Assembly (NCBI RefSeq): GCF_038069765.1
Contig: NZ_JBBPFS010000004.1
Coordinates: forward strand, 434,001-498,000
DNA from: Arthrobacter_B sp038069765
Lineage (GTDB): Bacteria; Actinomycetota; Actinomycetes; Actinomycetales; Micrococcaceae
Direction of reading: 5' to 3'
Length of the DNA stretch: 64,000 nucleotides
A program made the position numbers and the translations under genes. Shown here in pieces: positions 58,176 to 64,000 of the stretch (its first letter is position 1; each line of letters opens with the position of its first letter). The notes under the pieces are model-generated. The model was not told the DNA's origin. It did not search any database and saw only the letters and a list, made by a program, of their open reading frames with translations.

Positions 58176-58388
58176 ATGGCGGACAAAGAGAGCTTTACCT
58201 CGAAATTCATGCGGACCACCGGCAAGGTACGGATGATTTTCGGCCCTGCCCAGACCAGTTCCCTGGACCACCCGATGACCGAGGAAAACCAGCAGCTGCT
58301 CAAAGAACAGCAGGCGCAGGAAAAGGCCCAGTGGCAAACCGTTACCCGGGCTGACGGCAGCTCCTACATTGTTCCGCGCCAGGAGTAG
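58176..58388 (+). CDS. Small hypothetical protein divergent from the MarR gene
   Basis: 70 residues from ATG 58176 (MADKESFTSKFMRTTGKVRMIFGPAQ). Charged helix NQQLLKEQQAQEKAQWQTV in the second half, no membrane segment. Conserved-looking but not recognised. The shared operator region suggests regulation by the OhrR-type protein. Confidence 0.7.
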   Translation: MADKESFTSKFMRTTGKVRMIFGPAQTSSLDHPMTEENQQLLKEQQAQEKAQWQTVTRADGSSYIVPRQE

Positions 58389-58533
58389 TCCCGCCGGGAG
58401 CAGGCCCAGCGGGAGCTAGCTGGAAAACTTTCCGGATTCCGCCCGTAAGGCAGGGTCCAAAGCGTACGGTTGATTAACCCCCGGAGCCCTCATCCAGGAA
58501 TTTCTCCGGCCTCGACCGCACAAGGAATTCTCC

Positions 58534-58848
58534 ATGAGCGATGAAATCTCTCCCCGGCCCGCACCCGTTTTGCACGGCACAGGACCGCTGGGCAGGCTGG
58601 CACGCATGGTCTCCGTCTTTTACGGGGACGCTGAACGGGACCGGGTAACCGAACCGGTCCGCCACCTGCATGATCCGGTGGAAGACGAGATTGACCGGCA
58701 GCTCGCGTCCATCTCTGTTGAAACCGATACCGGCGGCCGGCATTACGCCGTCCGCAGGTTGGCTCCCGCAGCTCCGGACCCGGCGGGCCCCGGAGTCACC
58801 TACCGCTATTTCGCCAACCGCCCGCTGCTGAACGTCCCGGAAGCCTAA
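58534..58848 (+). CDS. Hypothetical protein
   Basis: 104 residues from ATG 58534. Contains LARMVSVFYGDAERDRVTEPVRHLHDPVEDEIDRQLASISVETDTGGRHYAV, then a Pro/Ala stretch and VTYRYFANRPLLNVPEA. No signal or membrane segment. Not recognised; start has modest support. Confidence 0.6.
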   Translation: MSDEISPRPAPVLHGTGPLGRLARMVSVFYGDAERDRVTEPVRHLHDPVEDEIDRQLASISVETDTGGRHYAVRRLAPAAPDPAGPGVTYRYFANRPLLNVPEA

Positions 58849-58853
58849 GCCGT

Positions 58854-58887
58854 TACCGGCCCTAGGCCTGTACCGGCCCTAAGCCTT
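58854..58887. repeat. 17-bp direct repeat downstream of 58534-58848
   Basis: TACCGGCCCTAGGCCTG (58854-58870) followed at once by TACCGGCCCTAAGCCTT (58871-58887), in the 101-bp gap before the aspartokinase stop. No hairpin with T-run is evident. Confidence 0.7.
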
Positions 58888-58949
58888 TATCGGCACGGGG
58901 CGGCTCGACGGCCGCCCAGGGGGGAGCCGGGGATCAACCAGGAAGCGCC

Positions 58950-60236
58950 TTAGCGCCCGGTGCCGCCGTACACGGTGGCCTCGGCGTCGCCGTCGAGCCC
59001 GAAGGCGGCGTGGACAGCGCGAACAGCCGTGTCCAGGAGCTTGGCGTCGGTGACAACCGAGATGCGGATTTCGGACGTGGAAATCATGTCGATGTTGACG
59101 CCGGCGTGGTGCAGCGCTTCGAAGAAGCGGTGCGAGACGCCCGGGTTGGACCGCATGCCGGCGCCGATCAGCGAGAGCTTTCCAATCTGCTCGTCGTAAT
59201 CGATCGTGTCGAACCCGACGTCTTCCTTGGCGGCGTTGAGGGCATCAATGGCGTCCTTGCCGTCAATGATCGGCAGGGTGAAGGAGATGTCCGTGCGCCC
59301 GGAACCCTGGGTTGAGACGTTCTGCACGATCATGTCGATGTTGGCGTTGGCCCCGGCGACAATCCCGAAGATCTCCGCTGCCTTGCCGGGAATGTCGGGT
59401 ACACCGATCACCGTGAGCTTGGCCTCCGAACGGTCGTGTGCAACGCCGGAAATGATGGGCTGTTCCAAGGGTTCTCCCTCTTGAATCTTGATCTTGTCAT
59501 CGGGGCTGGGCAGAACCCAGGTGCCCTCATGCTGGCTGAAGGAGGACCGCACGTGCAGCGGCACGCCGAAGCGGCGGGCATACTCCACGCAGCGCAGATG
59601 CAGGATTTTGGCGCCTGAGGCGGCCATTTCCAGCATTTCCTCGCTGGATATCTTGTCGATCTTCTGAGCGGATCCGACCACGCGGGGGTCGGCCGTGTAG
59701 ATGCCGTCAACGTCGGTGTAGATTTCGCAGACGTCGGCACCCAGTGCAGCGGCGAGCGCGACGGCGGTGGTGTCGGAACCTCCGCGGCCCAGGGTGGTGA
59801 TGTCGTGGCTTTCCTGGCTCATGCCCTGGAATCCGGCGACGATGGCAACGTCACCCTTTTCGATTGCCGTTTTGATCCGGTGCGGCGAGACGTCGATGAT
59901 GCGGGCCTTGCCGTGGATGGCGTCGGTAATCATGCCGGCCTGGCTGCCGGTAAAGGACTGCGCGGATCCGCCGCGTTCGTTGATCGCCATGGCCAGCAGC
60001 GCCATGGAGATGCGTTCTCCTGCGCTCAGGAGCATGTCCATCTCGCGGGCATTGCCTCCGCTGGTGATCTGTCCGGCGAGGTCCAGAAGTTCGTCGGTGG
60101 AATCGCCCATGGCGGAGACCACCACCACTACCTCGTTGCCGGCGGCGTGGGTGTCCACAACCCGCTTGGCGACGCGCTTGATGCCTTCGGCGTCCGATAC
60201 GGAGGACCCGCCGAATTTCTGCACTATCAGGCTCAT
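58950..60236 (-). CDS. lysC: Aspartate kinase
   Basis: 428 residues. Phosphorylates aspartate at the head of the Lys/Met/Thr pathway. VQKFGGSSVSDAEGIKRVA start, GRGGSDTTAVALAAALGADVCEIYTDVDGIYTADPRVV kinase core, and two ACT domains from ~265 (GVPDIPGKAAEIFGIVAGANANIDMIVQNV; LIGAGMRSNPGVSHRFFEALHHAGVNIDMISTSEIRI), which carry lysine/threonine feedback sites. Normally followed by asd; here asd is not downstream. Confidence 0.97.
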   Translation of the reverse strand: MSLIVQKFGGSSVSDAEGIKRVAKRVVDTHAAGNEVVVVVSAMGDSTDELLDLAGQITSGGNAREMDMLLSAGERISMALLAMAINERGGSAQSFTGSQAGMITDAIHGKARIIDVSPHRIKTAIEKGDVAIVAGFQGMSQESHDITTLGRGGSDTTAVALAAALGADVCEIYTDVDGIYTADPRVVGSAQKIDKISSEEMLEMAASGAKILHLRCVEYARRFGVPLHVRSSFSQHEGTWVLPSPDDKIKIQEGEPLEQPIISGVAHDRSEAKLTVIGVPDIPGKAAEIFGIVAGANANIDMIVQNVSTQGSGRTDISFTLPIIDGKDAIDALNAAKEDVGFDTIDYDEQIGKLSLIGAGMRSNPGVSHRFFEALHHAGVNIDMISTSEIRISVVTDAKLLDTAVRAVHAAFGLDGDAEATVYGGTGR

Positions 60237-60471
60237 GCGTACACGCTCTCTGCATCACTTCCGGTTGCTGCGCGGCGACATCCTCGGCGCGGTGCATCTG
60301 GTTTTCTTCCCCGGGAATCCGGGGAGATAAGGCCGCAAAACCTGCGGCCGATCAGCAAAAGTCTATCGTTGCTGCTCTGGCGTGCCGAAATACCGGGGAT
60401 ATATGAACTTAACGTCACGTTTGGGCGAGTCCGCCGGTGCTGTTGGGACAGGCGGCTCCTAGGGTGGGCCC
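60237..60471. other. Divergent intergenic region lysC / ABC exporter
   Basis: 235 bp. It has two short hairpins: TCCCCGG-type arms (60309-60325) and GGCCGC/GCGGCC arms (60331-60349). They lie in the 5' leader of lysC on the minus strand and could be regulatory. No lysine-riboswitch pattern is seen. Confidence 0.4.
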
Positions 60472-61458
60472 ATGGTCAACGGCGAGCCCGCGAAGAACCC
60501 CTCGATGAACAACGAGCACAGGGATGCCGGTGGTGTGCCCGCAGGGGTGAGCGCCCTGGGCGTCCGCCGCCGGTTCGGATCCGTTGAAGCGGTGCGGGGA
60601 ATGGACTTCACGGCTCCGCCCGGGGCAGTCACGGCCCTGATCGGTCCCAACGGTTCCGGGAAAACCACACTGCTGCTGATGCTTGCCTCACTGCTGGCGC
60701 CCGACGCCGGTGAGGTGCGGATCTGCGGCTTTGATCCCACAGCGGATCCCGGGCAGGTGCGCAGCCGTGTTGGCTGGATGCCCGACACCCTGGGGACCTG
60801 GGACTCACTGACGGCAACGGAAATCCTGGTCACCATGGGTTCGATGTACGGCATGGCGCCGGCCGCGGCCAGGAACCGTGCCGCGGAACTGCTGGAAACC
60901 GTGCACCTGAGCGACCTGGCGCTGAAGCCGGCGCGGGTCTTTTCCCGCGGCCAGCAGCAGCGGCTGAGCCTGGCGCGGGCGCTGATCCACGATCCCGAGG
61001 TGCTGCTGCTGGATGAACCCGCCTCCGGGCTGGACCCCGGCTCGCGGGTGGATCTGAGACTGCTGCTGCGCAGGCTCGCCGGCGAGGGGAAAACGGTGGT
61101 GGTCTCCTCGCATGTGCTCGCCGAGCTGGATGAAATGGCGGACCGCGCGGTCTTCGTGGCACGCGGGGAAACCGTCACCACCCAGTCACTGGCCGACGCC
61201 GGGGTGCAGGCACGCTGGTACACCGTCCGGGCGCTCGACGACGGCTCCCTGATGCGCCAACTGGAAGCGCTGCAGGTTCCGCACCGGATGCAGGGTGATG
61301 ACCGCAGGCCTGCGGTGCAGGTCCGGCTCGCCGGGGAGGGCGCTGCGGCGGAGCTGCTGCGGTCCCTGGTCCGGGCCGACGTTCCGGTGGTCGCCTTTGC
61401 TCCTGCCGGCGGCGCGCTAGAGGAGACTTACATGAGTTTGGATACCGATCGCCGATGA
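60472..61458 (+). CDS. ABC exporter ATP-binding protein
   Basis: 328 residues. Walker A IGPNGSGKTTLL, signature FSRGQQQRLSLARAL, Walker B EVLLLDEPASGLDP, H-loop SSHVLAELDE. CcmA-like type with a C-terminal ~100-residue extension. Pairs with the permease that overlaps by 4 bp (ATGA). Substrate unknown; drug or lipid export is typical. Confidence 0.92.
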   Translation: MVNGEPAKNPSMNNEHRDAGGVPAGVSALGVRRRFGSVEAVRGMDFTAPPGAVTALIGPNGSGKTTLLLMLASLLAPDAGEVRICGFDPTADPGQVRSRVGWMPDTLGTWDSLTATEILVTMGSMYGMAPAAARNRAAELLETVHLSDLALKPARVFSRGQQQRLSLARALIHDPEVLLLDEPASGLDPGSRVDLRLLLRRLAGEGKTVVVSSHVLAELDEMADRAVFVARGETVTTQSLADAGVQARWYTVRALDDGSLMRQLEALQVPHRMQGDDRRPAVQVRLAGEGAAAELLRSLVRADVPVVAFAPAGGALEETYMSLDTDRR

Positions 61459-62546
61459 GTACGCAAAGTTCCGCACCGACCGCACCTGCCGCGCCGTCGG
61501 CCCTGGGCACCCTCGCCGGCGTCCGCTCAGTTTTTGTCCTGGAAATGAAGCAGCGGGTGCGCTCCCGCGGCTGGTACATCCTCCTGGGAGTCTGGTTCGC
61601 CGTCATCGGGCTTGTCGCCATGCTGACGGCGTTGAATGCCTCCGCGTCCGAGGGGCCCGCGGGGCCGGTGCTCTATGAACTGATTGTCGGCTTCGTCCTG
61701 TTTTTCGGGCTGCTGCTGGCTCCCGCGCTGTCCGCCAACGCAGTCAACGGCGACCGCGCCGCGGGCACCCTGGCGATCCTGCAGGTGACTTTGCTGAGGC
61801 CGGGGCAGATCCTGGCCGGAAAGTGGCTGGCCTCGTGGGTGGCGTCCCTCGGCTTTCTGGTGGCCAGCGTGCCGTTCCTGATCTGGGGGCTGGCACTGGG
61901 AGGCGTGCGTCCGCTGTCCGCCGTTGTCGCCGTCGTCATGCTGGCCGTGGAGCTGGGCATAGTCTGCGCCATCGGGCTCGGTGTGTCCGCGCTGGCCAAC
62001 CGGCCGCTGTTTTCCATTGTGGTCACCTACATGCTGGTGGCTCTGCTGGGGCTGGGAACACTGATTGGTTTCGGGTTGAGCCTGACCCTGGTCCAGGGAA
62101 CGGTGAAAACCAACTTCCCAACCTACGAGCCCTACACCGAGGTGCCCCTCGACCCGGACCTCGCCCCCGGATATACCTGCGACGGGCCGATCGTCGACAT
62201 TCCGGTGGCGCACACGGATCGGGTGGCCTGGATTCTTGCCGCCAACCCCTTTGTGATCGTGGCTGATGCCATTCCGCACGGAGAGCCGGATCCCGAGAGG
62301 TCCATGTATGAGCCAACAGGGGTGATGCAGGGAATCAGCAGCACGGTCCGGCTGGCACAGGCAGGGCCGGAATACTCCCAGCCGTGCGCAAACGGTGAGG
62401 CCCGGTCCAGTGCTCCGGAGACCTTCCCCATCTGGCCGCTGGGGCTGGTGGTGCAGCTCGCGCTCGCCGCCGTGCTCCTGGCCTTCGGGCGGCGCCGGCT
62501 GGTCACACCCGTCCGCCGGCTGGCAGCGGGGACCCGGATCGCCTAG
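61455..62546 (+). CDS. ABC-2 type transporter permease
   Basis: 363 residues. Six membrane segments; VFVLEMKQRVRSRGWYILLGVWFAVIGLVAML starts it, NAVNGDRAAGTLAILQVTLLRPGQILAGKWLASW is the conserved ABC-2 helix pair, and a ~100-residue external loop with DPDLAPGYTCDGPIVDIP lies between TM5 and TM6. It forms the export channel with the ATPase before it. Confidence 0.9.
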   Translation: MSTQSSAPTAPAAPSALGTLAGVRSVFVLEMKQRVRSRGWYILLGVWFAVIGLVAMLTALNASASEGPAGPVLYELIVGFVLFFGLLLAPALSANAVNGDRAAGTLAILQVTLLRPGQILAGKWLASWVASLGFLVASVPFLIWGLALGGVRPLSAVVAVVMLAVELGIVCAIGLGVSALANRPLFSIVVTYMLVALLGLGTLIGFGLSLTLVQGTVKTNFPTYEPYTEVPLDPDLAPGYTCDGPIVDIPVAHTDRVAWILAANPFVIVADAIPHGEPDPERSMYEPTGVMQGISSTVRLAQAGPEYSQPCANGEARSSAPETFPIWPLGLVVQLALAAVLLAFGRRRLVTPVRRLAAGTRIA

Positions 62547-62567
62547 CCGCGGACCGGGGCCGGCGCG

Positions 62568-63164
62568 CTAGGACATGCTGCGGCGGCCCTCGAAGGCCCG
62601 GCCCAGCGTGATTTCGTCGGCATACTCAAGGTCTCCGCCCACCGGGAGCCCGGACGCCAGACGGGTGACGCTGATGCCCAGGGTCTTCAGCATCCGGGAG
62701 AGGTACGTGGCAGTCGCCTCGCCCTCGAGGTTCGGATCGGTGGCGATGATGATTTCGGAGATCTGCTCGTCGGACAGCCGGCTGAGCAGTTCCCGGATGC
62801 GCAGCTGGTCCGGGCCAATCCCGGCAATGGGATTAATGGCGCCGCCGAGCACATGGTAGCGGCCGCGGAAGGAGCGGGTGCGTTCCACGGCAATGACGTC
62901 CTTGGACTCCTCAACCACGCAGATCATGGTGGGATCCCGGCGGGTATCGCGGCAGATGGCGCAGGTTTCCTGCTCCGTGACGTTGCCGCAGATGCTGCAG
63001 AACTTAACCTTGTCCTTCACCGTGACGATGGATGAGGCAAGCTTCCGCATGTCATCCGGGTCAGCTTCCAGGATGTGAAAGGCAATGCGCTGGGCAGACT
63101 TGGGGCCGATGCCCGGGAGCCTGCCGAGCTCGTCAATAAGTTCCTGAACGGCACCTTCGTACAC
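62568..63164 (-). CDS. recR: Recombination protein RecR
   Basis: 198 residues from GTG 63164. Helix-hairpin-helix LPGIGPKSAQRIAFHIL, C4 zinc finger CSICGNVTEQETCAIC, and Toprim domain with VVEESKDVIAVERT and IIATDPNLEGEATATYL. Loads RecA with RecO/RecF at gaps. Lies directly after dnaX, a common arrangement; ybaB is not between them here. Confidence 0.97.
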   Translation of the reverse strand: MYEGAVQELIDELGRLPGIGPKSAQRIAFHILEADPDDMRKLASSIVTVKDKVKFCSICGNVTEQETCAICRDTRRDPTMICVVEESKDVIAVERTRSFRGRYHVLGGAINPIAGIGPDQLRIRELLSRLSDEQISEIIIATDPNLEGEATATYLSRMLKTLGISVTRLASGLPVGGDLEYADEITLGRAFEGRRSMS

Positions 63165-63253
63165 GTGACCTTCTCTGCTGGATAGATGTGCGCTGTGTTT
63201 GTGCGGCCACTCGTGGGGAGACCTGCAGATGCCATGTGCCGGAGCGGCACTGG

Positions 63254-64000
63254 TCAGCGGCCGTCGAGGCTGCGTTCCTCAATCAGCCGGCCGCCCAGGA
63301 TCCGTTCAATGGCTTTTCGGCCCACCAGTCCTGAATCCTCAAGTCTGATGTCGTCGGCGCTGGGGATGTCCTCCACCAAGTTTACGTTGCTGCGCCCGGC
63401 CGAGACGTTTGCCGGGCCGCCGCGCTGGGCTGCTTCATTCAGCAGCTTCTGGTAACGGCTCAGCGGACGGCTGCCGTTGCCGGCCGCCGCAGGAGCGGAC
63501 GACGACGGCGCGGGCGCGGACGACGACGGCACGGGCGCGGACGACGACGGCACGGGCGCGGACGACGACGGCACGGGCGCCGGAGGTGCTGACGACGACG
63601 GGGTAGGCGACGACGGGGCCGGTGCCGGTTGCTGCGGCCGCACCTGAGGTGCGGCTGGCGCTGCAGAGGCCTGCGGGGAAGAATCCCGGGGGGAAGAGGC
63701 CTGCCCCGGCGCACCGGCCGGCTGGCTGCCCCGGTCTTCCCGGCGCGCGGGAGACGAACCCGTGCCGGCCCAGTTGGTGGCAGCCCATTCGGTATCCGAC
63801 AGGTGTCCGGCCGAGTACACGTCAACGGGCGGTTCAGCCTGTTCCCAGGCATTGCTTTCCGGTCCGCCTGCATACGGATCCTCAGGAGGCTCCTGCTGCC
63901 AGTCTTCCGGAAGCGGACCGGCCGCAGCTTTGCGGGTTCGGCCGGCGGGCTGCGGCGCTTCGGACGTTTGCCCGTTGTGCCGTGCCGTGCCGGAGGAACC
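63254..64000 (-). CDS. dnaX: DNA polymerase III subunit gamma/tau, C-terminal part (runs off the window)
   Basis: 249 C-terminal residues; the reading frame is open to position 64000. The region is Pro/Ser/Ala-rich linker followed by the conserved tail LSRYQKLLNEAAQRGGPANV, ADDIRLEDSGLVGRKAIERILGGRLIEERS. The clamp-loader ATPase domains are outside the window. The adjacent recR supports the identity. It contains the four-copy repeat at 63495-63578. Confidence 0.85.
   Translation of the reverse strand, partial: GSSGTARHNGQTSEAPQPAGRTRKAAAGPLPEDWQQEPPEDPYAGGPESNAWEQAEPPVDVYSAGHLSDTEWAATNWAGTGSSPARREDRGSQPAGAPGQASSPRDSSPQASAAPAAPQVRPQQPAPAPSSPTPSSSAPPAPVPSSSAPVPSSSAPVPSSSAPAPSSSAPAAAGNGSRPLSRYQKLLNEAAQRGGPANVSAGRSNVNLVEDIPSADDIRLEDSGLVGRKAIERILGGRLIEERSLDGR
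63495..63578. repeat. Four exact-length 21-bp tandem repeats inside dnaX
   Basis: Units 63495-63515, 63516-63536, 63537-63557, 63558-63578; each GCGGACGACGACGGCRCGGG-type with one variable base. They code for a repeated 7-residue APVPSSS-like linker. In-frame, so copy number can vary without a frameshift. Confidence 0.95.

Noticed and set aside
63495..63578. Possible CRISPR-like array
   Set aside because: Units are contiguous without spacers and lie in frame within dnaX.

Overview
The window is 64 kb of GC-rich, gene-dense chromosome from a high-GC Gram-positive bacterium. It is most likely an Arthrobacter-like member of the Micrococcaceae. The reasons are the high GC content, frequent GTG and TTG starts, a class F sortase beside an excalibur-domain protein, a five-gene Asp23/DUF2273/DUF6286 cluster, SAM-I/SAM-IV type riboswitches, and a DnaX-RecR-aspartokinase neighbourhood. 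I see no prophage, plasmid, transposase, integrase, rRNA or CRISPR array. Most of the window is chromosomal housekeeping with small accessory insertions.

Layout. 0-10 kb: 5' part of a zinc alcohol dehydrogenase, a STAS-like protein, the pta-ackA operon, an amino-acid permease, a DUF77 protein, a spermidine-synthase-like protein, a purine (NCS2) permease and a short flavoprotein. 10-18.7 kb: tandem universal stress protein, CDF metal exporter, minimal zincin, a tRNA-Glu/Asp/Phe cluster with clear promoter and terminator, a PNPOx-like protein, the Asp23 envelope-stress operon, exonuclease III and NAD synthetase. 18.7-32.7 kb: pyrE, a Tat-like alpha/beta hydrolase, a NagD-type phosphatase, a TrmH methyltransferase, class II aldolase, an excalibur protein plus class F sortase, purA, a decayed VOC gene, mscL, CueP, a nitrilase, and an ECF sigma factor with a probable anti-sigma factor.

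32.7-43.5 kb is the most coherent accessory block and looks like sulfur-compound handling. It holds O-acetylhomoserine sulfhydrylase, a sulfonate/nitrate-type ABC importer (ATPase, binding protein, permease) ending in an overlapping acetyl-CoA-synthetase-like gene, and an NtaA/SnaA/DszA-type flavin monooxygenase. The importer operon and the monooxygenase are each preceded by a SAM riboswitch whose pseudoknot can be read directly. This suggests both are switched on when methionine/SAM is low. An alpha/beta hydrolase homologue that has lost its nucleophile follows.

43.5-64 kb: an MFS-MerR drug-efflux pair with a palindromic operator, a thioester-domain LPXTG surface protein that looks internally shortened, small enzymes, a DUF559/Vsr-like nuclease-fold gene bracketed by two related hairpins, purS-purQ-purL, a zinc-ribbon protein, an SSI-like lipoprotein, an OhrR-type regulator with a double operator, aspartokinase, an ABC-2 exporter, recR and the 3' end of dnaX.

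The items I rate highest for follow-up are the two-riboswitch sulfur block, the hairpin-flanked DUF559 gene, and a compact repeat in which a 35-bp direct repeat brackets a perfect 25-bp inverted repeat between the DUF427 and sortase genes.
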